Part shown: positions 1-7,924 of the stretch, in pieces | Layout: each line of letters opens with the position of its first letter | Numbering within the stretch: position 1 is the stretch's first letter | Assembly (NCBI GenBank): GCA_045578865.1 | Contig: JAZNLB010000002.1 | Location: 1 to 41,156, forward strand | Source: RGIG2041 sp045578865 | GTDB lineage: Bacteria; Bacillota; Clostridia; UBA1381; UMGS1253 | Direction: 5' to 3' | DNA length: 41,156 nucleotides | Notes under the pieces: generated by a model | Databases searched by the model: none | Told to the model about the DNA's origin: nothing | Seen by the model: the letters and a program-made list of their open reading frames with translations, nothing else | Made by a program: the position numbers and the translations under genes

Positions 1-2
1 AA

Positions 3-94
3 GGCGTGAATTGAGATGAAGTGCTAGGCGGCTGCTTTGGCGCTATACTTTTGTATGCGGCAAAGCAACAACGACGCAATTCGCTCAATTCGCC
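3..94. repeat. Nested imperfect palindrome, repeat-like
   Basis: GAATTGAG at 8-15 is matched by its reverse complement at 84-91. Inside, TGCTTTG at 33-39 pairs with CAAAGCA at 61-67, and the core ATAC-TTTT-GTAT forms the tip. The whole stretch can fold as one long hairpin or cruciform on either strand. It lies downstream of ruvC and contains no gene. It resembles a small dispersed intergenic repeat, but copy number cannot be judged from this window. Confidence 0.5.
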
Positions 95-140
95 CTTTAA
101 AAAGAAAAAGGGGCATAATTCAGCATTATATTACGCTATA

Positions 141-169
141 ATTATACACCCTTTTACATATAAGGTAAA
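141..169 (-). promoter_or_regulatory. Candidate promoter pointing off the left edge
   Basis: On the minus strand a TATAAT -10 box (141-146) follows a weak TTTACC -35 box (164-169) with a 17-bp spacer. It lies just past the ruvC stop and points leftwards, so it could drive the next gene outside the window, with the palindrome at 3-94 in its leader. Confidence 0.4.
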
Positions 170-203
170 GTTTCAATTTGATAACAATTGTGAATAATAT
201 GTA

Positions 204-695
204 CTAAAATTGGTTATATTTATTAAATTGAGCACTATGGCCGTGACAGATGGCGATGGCGAGCGCATCCGCCGTATCATCAGGCTTGGGAACGGCGTTT
301 AGGCCGAGCATGACTTTGACCATAGTTTGCATTTGTTGTTTTGTAGCGCGGCCATAGCCGGTAATGGCTTGCTTGACCTGCAAGGGGGTATATTCCGAAA
401 TGGGAATGCCTTTGTGGGTTGCAGCAAGCAAAATCACACCGCGCGCATGGGCGACGGTGATGGCGGTAGAAACATTTGTATTAAAGAAAAGTTCCTCGAT
501 GGCAAGCGCATCAGGTTTAAATTCATCTATGAGTTGACCAATGGCCTTATAAATGTCTGCCAAACGCAACGGTGTCGGCGTGTGCGCCTTGGTTAAAATT
601 GCACCGTAGTCCACCGGACAAAACTTATTATTGTCAAAATCCAAAATGCCATAACCCGTGGTAGCAATACCGGGGTCAATCCCTAAAATACGCAT
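204..695 (-). CDS. ruvC: Crossover junction endodeoxyribonuclease RuvC
   Basis: RuvC is the Holliday-junction resolvase that cuts four-way junctions processed by RuvAB in recombination. The 163 residues match the usual family length. The N-terminal RILGIDPGIATTGYG motif carries the first catalytic Asp (D7). The EELFF motif gives the Glu at about 67-68, and the C-terminal DDTADALA motif gives D140 and D143, completing the RNase H-like acidic site. The ATG start is preceded by an AGGAG ribosome site. ruvA and ruvB are not visible here; the gene is divergent from argG. Confidence 0.97.
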   Translation of the reverse strand: MRILGIDPGIATTGYGILDFDNNKFCPVDYGAILTKAHTPTPLRLADIYKAIGQLIDEFKPDALAIEELFFNTNVSTAITVAHARGVILLAATHKGIPISEYTPLQVKQAITGYGRATKQQMQTMVKVMLGLNAVPKPDDTADALAIAICHGHSAQFNKYNQF

Positions 696-741
696 ATTTT
701 CGCTCCTGTTTTAAAAAAGTAAAATTTTTTAATATTTCCTA

Positions 742-770
742 TTGCATTTTAATTGCGGTTGGTGTATAAT
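742..770 (+). promoter_or_regulatory. argG promoter
   Basis: TTGCAT (742-747), a 17-bp spacer and a perfect TATAAT (765-770) lie about 105 bp upstream of argG. The arginine operator sits immediately downstream. Confidence 0.8.
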
Positions 771-789
771 ACACTATGGTTTGAATATT

Positions 790-827
790 TATGCATAAAA
801 ATGCATAAAATTAAATTATTATTCATT
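790..827 (+). promoter_or_regulatory. Tandem ARG boxes (ArgR operator)
   Basis: The 18-bp sequence TATGCATAAAAATGCATA at 790-807 fits the ArgR/AhrC consensus TNTGNATWWWWATNCANA at every position. A weaker second box (ATTAAATTATTATTCATT, 810-827) follows after 2 bp. Both lie just downstream of the argG -10 box, so bound ArgR-arginine would block transcription of argG-argH. The regulator gene is not in the window. Confidence 0.8.
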
Positions 828-876
828 CCAAAATTACATAGTATATTTATTTTAACATAAAATTGGAGGGTTTACA

Positions 877-2097
877 ATGGCAAAAGAAAAAGTTGTATTG
901 GCCTATTCGGGTGGTCTGGACACATCTATCATCATTCCGTGGCTCAAAGAAAACTACGATTATGAAGTAATCGCAGTTTGCGGCGATGTAGGCCAGGGCA
1001 AAGAAACAGAAGGGTTGGAAGAAAAGGCGTTAAAGACAGGCGCATCCAAACTCTACATCGAAAATTTGCAGGAAGAATATGTAACAGACTTCATCTGGCC
1101 GACACTCAAGGCAGGCGCAGTATATGAAGGCAAGTACCTGCTCGGTACATCGCACGCAAGACCGTGTATCGCAAAGCGCATCGTGGAAATCGCAGAAAAA
1201 GAAGGCGCAACCGCAATTTGTCACGGCTGCACAGGTAAAGGCAACGACCAGGTGCGTTTCGAACTCACCATCAAGGCACTTGCTCCGCACCTTAAAATTA
1301 TCGCTCCGTGGCGTATCTGGGATATCAAATCCCGTGAAGAGGAAATCGACTACGCACTCGCAAGAGGCATTGATATTCCGGTCACAAAAGAAGATAACTA
1401 CTCCATGGACAGAAACATCTGGCATTTAAGCCACGAGGGTATGGACTTAGAAGATCCGGCAAACGAACCGAATCTCGATAAGATTTTGAAGTTAATGGTT
1501 TCTCCGGAAAAAGCACCGGACACAGCGACTTATGTAGAAATCGAATTTGAAAAAGGTATTCCGGTTGCTATCGACGGCGAAAAATTGCCGCCGGTTGAAC
1601 TTTTGAAAAAAGCAAACGCACTCGCAGGCGCAAACGGTGTCGGCATTGACGATATCGTTGAAAACCGTTTGGTTGGTATGAAGAGCCGCGGCGTATACGA
1701 AACACCGGGCGGCACACTGCTCTACGCTGCACACAAAGAACTCGAATATTTGTGCCTCGACAAGCAGACTCTCCACTACAAGCTCGATGTTGCCAACAAA
1801 TTTGCAGACCTCGTATACGACGGTCTTTGGTACACACCGCTGCGCGAGTCCCTGTCCGCTTTCGTAGACAAGACACAGGAAACCGTAACCGGCAAGGTAA
1901 GAATGAAGCTCTATAAGGGCAACTGCACACCGGCAGGCACCTCTTCCCCGTACTCCCTCTACGACGAAGATATCGCTACCTTCGACGCAGACGAAGTATA
2001 CAACCAAAAGGATGCCGAAGGCTTTATCAATCTCTTCGGTTTGCCGCTCAAAGTGCGTGCACAAATGCTTCGTAAGAACGGTTTAGACAAAAAATAA
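877..2097 (+). CDS. argG: Argininosuccinate synthase
   Basis: ArgG condenses citrulline and aspartate with ATP to argininosuccinate, the penultimate step of arginine synthesis. The N-terminal AYSGGLDTS motif (about residues 9-17) is the PP-loop ATP site typical of the family, and 406 residues is the normal length. The start has a strong GGAGGG ribosome site. It is first in an operon with argH and an RluA-like gene. A TATAAT promoter and tandem ARG boxes upstream indicate repression by ArgR when arginine is plentiful. Confidence 0.98.
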   Translation: MAKEKVVLAYSGGLDTSIIIPWLKENYDYEVIAVCGDVGQGKETEGLEEKALKTGASKLYIENLQEEYVTDFIWPTLKAGAVYEGKYLLGTSHARPCIAKRIVEIAEKEGATAICHGCTGKGNDQVRFELTIKALAPHLKIIAPWRIWDIKSREEEIDYALARGIDIPVTKEDNYSMDRNIWHLSHEGMDLEDPANEPNLDKILKLMVSPEKAPDTATYVEIEFEKGIPVAIDGEKLPPVELLKKANALAGANGVGIDDIVENRLVGMKSRGVYETPGGTLLYAAHKELEYLCLDKQTLHYKLDVANKFADLVYDGLWYTPLRESLSAFVDKTQETVTGKVRMKLYKGNCTPAGTSSPYSLYDEDIATFDADEVYNQKDAEGFINLFGLPLKVRAQMLRKNGLDKK

Positions 2098-2107
2098 GTT
2101 ACTTCAT

Positions 2108-2135
2108 ATTCGGACGGAGAACTCTCCGTCCGAAT
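2108..2135 (+). other. Intercistronic hairpin between argG and argH
   Basis: ATTCGGACGGAG (2108-2119) and its perfect complement CTCCGTCCGAAT (2124-2135) form a 12-bp stem with an AACT loop. Only a short TTTT-like run follows, so it looks more like an mRNA-stability or partial-termination element than a full terminator. Confidence 0.6.
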
Positions 2136-2163
2136 TTTGACTATATGAAATGAGGTAAAAACC

Positions 2164-3540
2164 ATGCAAAAACTTTGGGGCGGAAGATTTTCCAAAGCAA
2201 CAGATAAAAAAGTAGACGATTTTAACTCCTCCATCCGCTTTGACCAACGGATGTATAAACAGGATATTTTGGGCAGTATTGCCCATGCCACGATGCTTGG
2301 CAAGCAAAATATCATTCCAAAGTCGGATGCGGATTTGATTGTAAAAACGCTCGGCGAAATCTTAGAAGATATTGAAGCCGGCAAGGTAGAATTTTTAATT
2401 GATGCAGAAGATATCCATATGAACATCGAGAAAATTTTAACCGAGCGCATCGGCGATGCAGGCAAACGCCTGCACACAGGCAGAAGCCGCAACGACCAGG
2501 TGGCCCTCGATATCCGTATGTATCTGCGCGATGAAATCGGCACAATCGAAGAAATGCTTAAAAACCTGATGCGTACACTGCTCGCCGTTGCAGAGGAAAA
2601 CACCGATACAATTATGCCGGGTTATACCCATCTGCAAAAGGCGCAACCGATTACGCTTGCACATCATGTAATGGCTTATTTTGAGATGTTAAAGCGGGAT
2701 TTGGCACGCCTTGCCGATGCAAAAAAGCGCATCAATATCCTGCCGCTCGGCTCGGGCGCACTCGCGGCAACGACCTATCCGCTCGACCGTGAATTTGTAG
2801 CCGAAAAACTTGGCTTTGACGGTGTTACACTCAATTCACTCGACGGCGTAAGCGACCGCGACTTTGTGCTAGAAGTGGAGTTTGTGCTTTCTGTAATCAT
2901 GATGCATTTGAGTCGTTTTTCCGAAGAACTCATTTTGTGGAGCAGTCACGAATTTTCGTTTGTCGAAATGGACGATGCCTACTCAACCGGTTCTTCCATT
3001 ATGCCGCAAAAGAAAAATCCGGATGTCGCAGAACTTATCCGTGGCAAAACCGGCCGTGTATACGGCGATTTGATCGCTATGCTCACCACAATGAAAGGGT
3101 TGCCACTCGCATACAACAAAGATATGCAAGAAGACAAAGAGGGTGTGTTTGATGCCATTGACACCGTACAACTTTGTCTGCCGGTCATGACCGATATGAT
3201 TGCAACCATGAAAATTCGCAAAGAAAACATGCTGCGTGGCGCAAAGGGCGGCTTTACCAATGCAACCGATGCCGCAGACTATCTTGTAAAAAAAGGTCTG
3301 CCTTTCCGCGAGGCGCACGAGGTTGTCGGTAAAATGGTGGCCTATGCCATTGCCAATGACAAAGCCCTCGACGAATTTACCATGGACGAATTTACGGCTT
3401 GCTCGGATATTTTCGAGGAAGATGTTTACGAGGCAATCTCCATGAAAACCTGCGTGGACGGGCGCAACATCATCGGCGGTCCGGCGGCAGAAACCGTAAA
3501 AAATGCCATTGCCGCAGGCAAGGCTATGTTGGAGAACTGA
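2164..3540 (+). CDS. argH: Argininosuccinate lyase
   Basis: ArgH splits argininosuccinate into arginine and fumarate, the last step of arginine synthesis. The protein is 458 residues, normal for the fumarase/aspartase superfamily member. The signature GSSIMPQKKNP is present, as are the LWGGRF start and the HTGRSRNDQ motif characteristic of argininosuccinate lyases. A GAGGT ribosome site precedes the ATG. It follows argG by 66 bp with a hairpin in the gap and is one base from the next start, consistent with one ArgR-controlled transcript. Confidence 0.98.
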   Translation: MQKLWGGRFSKATDKKVDDFNSSIRFDQRMYKQDILGSIAHATMLGKQNIIPKSDADLIVKTLGEILEDIEAGKVEFLIDAEDIHMNIEKILTERIGDAGKRLHTGRSRNDQVALDIRMYLRDEIGTIEEMLKNLMRTLLAVAEENTDTIMPGYTHLQKAQPITLAHHVMAYFEMLKRDLARLADAKKRINILPLGSGALAATTYPLDREFVAEKLGFDGVTLNSLDGVSDRDFVLEVEFVLSVIMMHLSRFSEELILWSSHEFSFVEMDDAYSTGSSIMPQKKNPDVAELIRGKTGRVYGDLIAMLTTMKGLPLAYNKDMQEDKEGVFDAIDTVQLCLPVMTDMIATMKIRKENMLRGAKGGFTNATDAADYLVKKGLPFREAHEVVGKMVAYAIANDKALDEFTMDEFTACSDIFEEDVYEAISMKTCVDGRNIIGGPAAETVKNAIAAGKAMLEN

Positions 3541-3541
3541 T

Positions 3542-4417
3542 ATGCGTATTTTAACGCTTATAATCCCATATGAATACGACGGAGTACAGATTAAATCTGT
3601 GCTCCGTAAGCATTTTGGTTTGTCCTCGGCTTTAATAACGGCGCTCAAATCCAAAGACGGCATCACCTTAAACGGAGCACACGCCTTTGTTACCGCCCAA
3701 GTGCACACAGGCGACACTTTGGTTTTGCGTATTTCAGAAGACGGAAGCGATGCCATCGTTCCCACGCAGATGCCCATCGACATACTCTACGAAGATGAGG
3801 ATATTTTAGCCGTCAATAAACCGAGCGGCTTGCCGACACATCCGTCCATTCGACACTATACGGATACACTTGCAAACGGCATTGCGTTTTACTATGCAGA
3901 CAGACCGTTTACCTTTCGTGCGGTCAACCGTTTAGATAAGGATACAAGCGGCATCGTTTTACTTGCCAAAAACCGATTTGCCGCCGAAGGATTATCGTCA
4001 CAGTTGCGTGCAAGGCAAATCTCAAAAACCTATCTTGCGCTCGTCTGCGGTAACCTAAAACAAAGCGACGGCTGTATAGATGCGCCGATTGCGCGCGATG
4101 CAGGTATCATCAAACGGCGCATTGATGAAAACGGACAAGCGGCGCAGACACGATACCGCCTTGTAGAGCAAGGCAAGGCACATGCGCTCATCGAAGCCGA
4201 ACCCATTACAGGGCGCACGCATCAAATCCGCGTGCATATGGCACACCTCGGTCATCCGCTCTACGCGGATTTCCTCTACGGAACGGAAGAAAAAGGCAGC
4301 CGCACGATGCTGCATTGTCATACATTGACATTTTTGCATCCATACACTAAGCAAACAATGCAATTCACCGCTCCTCTGCCGGTGGATTTTGAAGAAAAAG
4401 CAAAAGAATTACTGTAA
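3542..4417 (+). CDS. RluA-family RNA pseudouridine synthase
   Basis: Members of this family isomerise specific uridines in rRNA or tRNA to pseudouridine. The catalytic motif NRLDKDTSG is present with the active-site Asp at about residue 132. An S4-like N-terminal region (about 1-75) precedes the catalytic domain, and GRTHQIRVH lies in the C-terminal part. An upstream in-frame ATG at 3503 lies inside argH. I chose the ATG at 3542 because GGAG overlaps the argH end at ideal spacing, giving 291 residues. Which RNA position it modifies (RluC, RluD or other) cannot be told from sequence alone. It is probably translationally coupled to argH. Confidence 0.92.
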   Translation: MRILTLIIPYEYDGVQIKSVLRKHFGLSSALITALKSKDGITLNGAHAFVTAQVHTGDTLVLRISEDGSDAIVPTQMPIDILYEDEDILAVNKPSGLPTHPSIRHYTDTLANGIAFYYADRPFTFRAVNRLDKDTSGIVLLAKNRFAAEGLSSQLRARQISKTYLALVCGNLKQSDGCIDAPIARDAGIIKRRIDENGQAAQTRYRLVEQGKAHALIEAEPITGRTHQIRVHMAHLGHPLYADFLYGTEEKGSRTMLHCHTLTFLHPYTKQTMQFTAPLPVDFEEKAKELL

Positions 4418-4420
4418 AAA

Positions 4421-4460
4421 AAACGCTTTCCGGCCTTTGCCTTTTGAAAGCGCTTTTTTA
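4421..4460 (+). terminator. Terminator of the argGH-rluA operon
   Basis: CGCTTTC (4424-4430) pairs with GAAAGCG (4446-4452) and is followed by a run of seven T. Confidence 0.75.
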
Positions 4461-4484
4461 TTGTCCACACACCAAAATGTACTA

Positions 4485-4536
4485 TTGCAACCCAACACCC
4501 GTTATGTTATACTAAACTTGGATAAGCAAGTTTAGT
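4485..4536 (+). promoter_or_regulatory. Promoter overlapped by a perfect palindrome (operator-like)
   Basis: TTGCAA (4485-4490), 17 bp and TATACT (4508-4513) form a strong promoter. ACTAAACTTG (4511-4520) and CAAGTTTAGT (4527-4536) are a perfect 10-bp inverted repeat with a 6-bp spacer. It overlaps the end of the -10 box and covers the start point. The placement suits a repressor operator, for example of a dimeric winged-helix regulator. It could also fold as a 5' mRNA hairpin next to the GGAG site. Confidence 0.65.
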
Positions 4537-4552
4537 AAAGGAGTTTTCCGTC

Positions 4553-5923
4553 ATGAAATATGATGTAATCATTATCGGTGCCGGTCCCGGCGGCATTTTT
4601 TCCGCTTATGAACTGGTACAACAAAATAAAGGTTTGAAAATTGCCATTTTCGAAGCCGGCCACCCCTTGCATAAACGCAAGTGCCCTATCGACGGCAAAA
4701 AAGTTAAGGCGTGTGTAAACTGCAAGCGTTGCTCCATTATGAGCGGTTTCGGCGGCGCTGGCGCTTTTTCCGACGGCAAATACAATATTACCAACGATTT
4801 TGGCGGCACATTGTATGAATACATCGGCAAAACTGAAGCGCTGGATTTAATGCACTATGTGGATGATATCAATATGCGTTTCGGCGGTGAAGGCACAAAA
4901 CTTTATTCTACCGCTGGCTCAGCATACAAAAAAATCTGTATGCAAAACGACCTGCACCTGTTAGATGCCTCTGTGCGCCATTTGGGTACAGATATTAACT
5001 ATATAGTTTTAGAAAATCTGTATAATTTCTTAAAAGACAAAGTAAAGTTCTATTTCGGTTATCCCGTAGAAAAAATCGATAAAACCGAGGATGGTTACAG
5101 CATTGATTGCAACGGTCATCTCTATACCGCTAAAACTTGCATCATCTCGGTCGGACGAAGCGGCAGTAAGTGGATGGAATCAGTGTGCAGACACCTAAAA
5201 ATCCCAACCAAAAGCAACCGTGTAGACCTCGGTGTGCGTGTAGAATTGCCTGCGGAAGTCTTTTCCCACTTAACCGATGCACTCTACGAAAGTAAGATTG
5301 TGTATCGCACGGAAAAGTACGGCGACAAAGTTCGTACCTTCTGCATGAATCCGAAAGGCAGTGTGGTAACGGAGAATACCAACGGCATCATTACCGTAAA
5401 TGGCCACAGTTATGAAGACCCCGAAAAGCAAACGGATAATACCAATTTCGCTCTTTTGGTGGCACAACATTTCTCCGAGCCGTTTAAATCGTCTAACGAT
5501 TATGGCGAAAGCATTGCGCGCCTGAGCAATATGCTCGGCGGCGGTGTGCTGGTACAGCGTTTTGGCGACTTAATTCGCGGCCGCCGCTCCACAGAAAGCA
5601 GGATGCAAGGCTCGTTTATGACGCCTACACTGAGTGCAACACCGGGCGATTTGAGCCTGGTATTGCCAAAGCGCATATTGGACAGCATCATCGAAATGAT
5701 TTATGCACTCGACAAGATTGCGCCGGGCACTGCAAACGACGACACCCTGCTCTATGGTGTAGAAGTTAAATTCTACAACATGGAAGTTGAGGTAGATGCC
5801 ACTTTGCAAAGCAAACACAAAGGCCTCTACATCATCGGTGACGGCAGCGGCATCACACACTCCCTCTCCCACGCCTCCGCCAGCGGCATCTGGGTAGCAA
5901 GAAATCTTCAAAAAAATATATAA
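4553..5923 (+). CDS. FAD-dependent dehydrogenase (COG2509-like)
   Basis: A flavoprotein of 456 residues. The N-terminal YDVIIIGAGPGGIFSAYEL is a Rossmann FAD-binding motif (GxGxxG), and a C-terminal GLYIIGDGSG...SHASASG segment is the second FAD contact typical of this oxidoreductase group. A cysteine-rich stretch (CPIDGKKVKACVNCKRCSIM, about 44-63) lies just before the GFGGAGAFSDGK motif and may be redox-active or metal-binding. The substrate is unknown for the family. It is a single-gene unit between two terminators, with a palindrome at its promoter suggesting a dedicated repressor. Confidence 0.85.
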   Translation: MKYDVIIIGAGPGGIFSAYELVQQNKGLKIAIFEAGHPLHKRKCPIDGKKVKACVNCKRCSIMSGFGGAGAFSDGKYNITNDFGGTLYEYIGKTEALDLMHYVDDINMRFGGEGTKLYSTAGSAYKKICMQNDLHLLDASVRHLGTDINYIVLENLYNFLKDKVKFYFGYPVEKIDKTEDGYSIDCNGHLYTAKTCIISVGRSGSKWMESVCRHLKIPTKSNRVDLGVRVELPAEVFSHLTDALYESKIVYRTEKYGDKVRTFCMNPKGSVVTENTNGIITVNGHSYEDPEKQTDNTNFALLVAQHFSEPFKSSNDYGESIARLSNMLGGGVLVQRFGDLIRGRRSTESRMQGSFMTPTLSATPGDLSLVLPKRILDSIIEMIYALDKIAPGTANDDTLLYGVEVKFYNMEVEVDATLQSKHKGLYIIGDGSGITHSLSHASASGIWVARNLQKNI

Positions 5924-5933
5924 TATAACGATG

Positions 5934-5972
5934 AAAAAAAGACATTTTTCGGGTGCGAAAAATGTCTTTTTT
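5934..5972 (+). terminator. Terminator after the FAD dehydrogenase
   Basis: GACATTTTTC (5941-5950) pairs with GAAAAATGTC (5957-5966), with A-run and T-run flanks, so it can act in both directions. Confidence 0.85.
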
Positions 5973-6010
5973 CTGGGAAAGCAGAACCATAGAGATATTT
6001 TAGTTTTTGT

Positions 6011-6183
6011 CGATATGCAAACTTCGTTTGCTCGATATTTTTACTTTCGTAAAATCGATATGTTCTCGCTTCGCTCAAACTCGATATGATATAAATCTCG
6101 TTGCCAAAGGCAACATTTCAAGTGCATCAGCACATATCGAGTCATTTATGACATATCGAAAATCTCGACAGAGATTTATATCG
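6011..6183. repeat. Array of short hairpins separated by CGATAT linkers
   Basis: This non-coding stretch is a row of small perfect hairpins joined by CGATAT/ATATCG: GCAAAC-TTC-GTTTGC (6017-6031), TTTTAC-TTTC-GTAAAA (6039-6054), GTTGCC-AAA-GGCAAC (6100-6114), GTGC-ATCA-GCAC (6122-6133), GTCAT-TT-ATGAC (6141-6152) and AAATCTC-GACA-GAGATTT (6160-6177). An imperfect one lies at 6062-6080. Stem sequences differ but stem/linker layout is constant. No known family is recognised. It lies between the dehydrogenase terminator and the tRNA-Leu terminator. Confidence 0.7.
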
Positions 6184-6186
6184 CTG

Positions 6187-6226
6187 AAAAAAAGACAGAT
6201 TTCTTTGTCGAAATCTGTCTTTTTTT
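6187..6226 (-). terminator. Terminator of tRNA-Leu
   Basis: GACAGATTTC (6194-6203) pairs with GAAATCTGTC (6210-6219), flanked by A- and T-runs on both sides. It lies directly 3' of the tRNA on the minus strand. Confidence 0.8.
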
Positions 6227-6227
6227 C

Positions 6228-6314
6228 TGGTGCCGCTGGTCGGGGTCGAACCGACACGGTATCACTACCACAGGATTTTGAGTCCAGCGCGTCTGCCAAT
6301 TCCACCACAGCGGC
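6228..6314 (-). tRNA. tRNA-Leu (CAA)
   Basis: On the minus strand a class II tRNA of 87 nt with encoded CCA. The acceptor arms GCCGCTG and CAGCGGC pair fully, the T arm reads GTCGG-TTCGACC-CCGAC, and the variable arm is long as expected for Leu. The anticodon loop CTCAAAA gives anticodon CAA. The anticodon stem CTGGA/TCCTG contains one U-U opposition at 28-42. Confidence 0.95.
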
Positions 6315-6336
6315 ATATGAAATTGAATACTTAAAA

Positions 6337-6365
6337 AGGATACCATATTCCCCTCTTTCTGTCAA
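6337..6365 (-). promoter_or_regulatory. tRNA-Leu promoter
   Basis: On the minus strand TTGACA (6360-6365), 17 bp and TATCCT (6337-6342) lie 22 bp upstream of the tRNA. Confidence 0.7.
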
Positions 6366-6388
6366 TACTTTTTTTGAATTTAATTGTC

Positions 6389-6417
6389 TTGAAAAAACAG
6401 ATATTTAATGGTAAAAT
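6389..6417 (+). promoter_or_regulatory. glnA promoter
   Basis: TTGAAA (6389-6394), a 17-bp spacer and TAAAAT (6412-6417) lie about 40 bp upstream of the glutamine synthetase start. No GlnR or TnrA-like operator was recognised. Confidence 0.6.
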
Positions 6418-6457
6418 ATAATCAATGCTAAAAATTCCATAAAAGGAGTGAATACAA

Positions 6458-7882
6458 ATGAAAAAAACTGTTTCCGACATTATTGCCATGATTAAAGAAC
6501 ACGACATCAAGATGGTCGACTTTAAAATGGTGGACATCAACGGTCAATACCGCCATGTAACCATTCCGGCAAAAAACTTTTCGGAAAAGACGATGAAAAA
6601 CGGTATTGGTTTCGACGCCTCCAACTATGGCTATGCCGTAGTTGAAAAGAGCGATATGGTGTTTATTCCGGACCCGGATACAGCTGTAATCGACCCGTTT
6701 TGCGAAATCCCGACATTGTCTATGACGGGTAACGCCATGATTATTGACAATCCGGAAAACAGACCGCTTGCACAATATCCCAGAAACATCGTTCTGGCGG
6801 CAGAACAATACTTAAAAGATAGCGGTATCGCAGACACCATGCTGATTTTGCCGGAATTTGAATTTTATCTGTTCGACAATGTAGGCTGGGAAGTGAAGCC
6901 GGAATCTATCGCCATGAGCCTCGATGCAGCGCAGGCGCATTGGAACAGCGGCGCAGAAGGTCTCGGAAATGTAGTTGCAAAGCAGAAAAACTACCACATT
7001 GCAAAACCGTTTGATGTATCGTATGAAGCGAGAAGCGAAATGTGCATGCTCATCGACGACGCAGGTATTGCCTTAAACTACCACCATCCTGAGGTCGGTG
7101 CAGGCGGCCAGTTTGAAATCGAGCCGGAGCTCGGTCAAATGTCTAAAATGGCGGATGCAACCATGATGATTAAATATATCATTCACAACACCGCAAGAAA
7201 ATACGGCATGTCGGCAACCTTTATGCCAAAGCCGGTTATGGGCGAAGCGGGCAACGGTATGCATGTGCACATGCTTTTGTTAAAGGATGGTGCGCCGGTA
7301 TTCTCTGATGATGGCGGCTACGCAAATTTAAGTAAAGAAGCACATTGGTTCATGGGCGGTCTTTTAAAGCACATTGCATCACTTTGTGCGATCACGAACC
7401 CGTCTACGAACTCATTTAAGCGCCTTGTTCCGGGCTTTGAAGCACCGGTTACCGTTGGTTATGCAACCTCCAACAGAAGTGCGGTAATCCGCATCCCGGC
7501 TTACGCAAAATCTCCGGAACTTCGTCGTTTCGAACTCAGAAATCCGGATGCAACCTGCAACCCGTATTTCTGCTATGCGGCAATCTTGATGGCAGGCATT
7601 GACGGCATCAAAAATCAAATCGATCCGCACGAAAACGGCTGGGGTCCTTACGATATGAACCTCTTCCATCTAAGCGACGAAGAAAAGGCGAAACTCAAGC
7701 ATCTGCCGACTTCTTTGGAAGCAGCGCTCGATGCTTTGGAAGCAGACCATGACTACCTCACTGCAGGCGGTGTGTTCCCGGTGGAACTCATTAAAAACTT
7801 TATCGCAACCAAGCGTGAAGAGTGCAGACAACTCTCCACCATTCCGCATCCGGCAGAATTTGAAAAGTATTACAATTTATAA
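6458..7882 (+). CDS. glnA: Glutamine synthetase, type I
   Basis: Forms glutamine from glutamate, ammonia and ATP. The 474 residues carry the GSI landmarks: PEFEFYLFD metal-binding Glu motif (about 130-138), the GAGGQFEIE motif, the NGMHVHM His motif and the NRSAVIRIP ATP/glutamate motif. The AAAGGAG ribosome site is strong. In enteric GSI-beta enzymes an adenylylated Tyr sits in an NLYDLP segment; the apparent equivalent here reads MNLFHL with Phe403, so control by adenylylation seems unlikely. It is transcribed alone, ending in a bidirectional terminator. Confidence 0.95.
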   Translation: MKKTVSDIIAMIKEHDIKMVDFKMVDINGQYRHVTIPAKNFSEKTMKNGIGFDASNYGYAVVEKSDMVFIPDPDTAVIDPFCEIPTLSMTGNAMIIDNPENRPLAQYPRNIVLAAEQYLKDSGIADTMLILPEFEFYLFDNVGWEVKPESIAMSLDAAQAHWNSGAEGLGNVVAKQKNYHIAKPFDVSYEARSEMCMLIDDAGIALNYHHPEVGAGGQFEIEPELGQMSKMADATMMIKYIIHNTARKYGMSATFMPKPVMGEAGNGMHVHMLLLKDGAPVFSDDGGYANLSKEAHWFMGGLLKHIASLCAITNPSTNSFKRLVPGFEAPVTVGYATSNRSAVIRIPAYAKSPELRRFELRNPDATCNPYFCYAAILMAGIDGIKNQIDPHENGWGPYDMNLFHLSDEEKAKLKHLPTSLEAALDALEADHDYLTAGGVFPVELIKNFIATKREECRQLSTIPHPAEFEKYYNL

Positions 7883-7883
7883 A

Positions 7884-7924
7884 CAAAAAAATCCTTCAAG
7901 CCGATTTGCTTGAAGGATTTTTTA
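7884..7924. terminator. Bidirectional terminator between glnA and the ABC exporter
   Basis: ATCCTTCAAG (7891-7900) pairs with CTTGAAGGAT (7909-7918), with A- and T-runs on either side. It serves two convergent genes. Confidence 0.85.

Noticed and set aside
3503..3541. Upstream start for the RluA-like protein
   Set aside because: It lies inside argH and adds residues unlike the family; the ATG at 3542 has a well-placed GGAG.
6011..6183. CRISPR array
   Set aside because: The recurrent piece is only about 6 bp, stems differ from one another, spacing is irregular, there are no spacer-like units and no cas genes.
6007..6408. 133-residue ORF on the plus strand
   Set aside because: It runs through the hairpin array, a terminator and the tRNA-Leu gene in antisense; no ribosome site.
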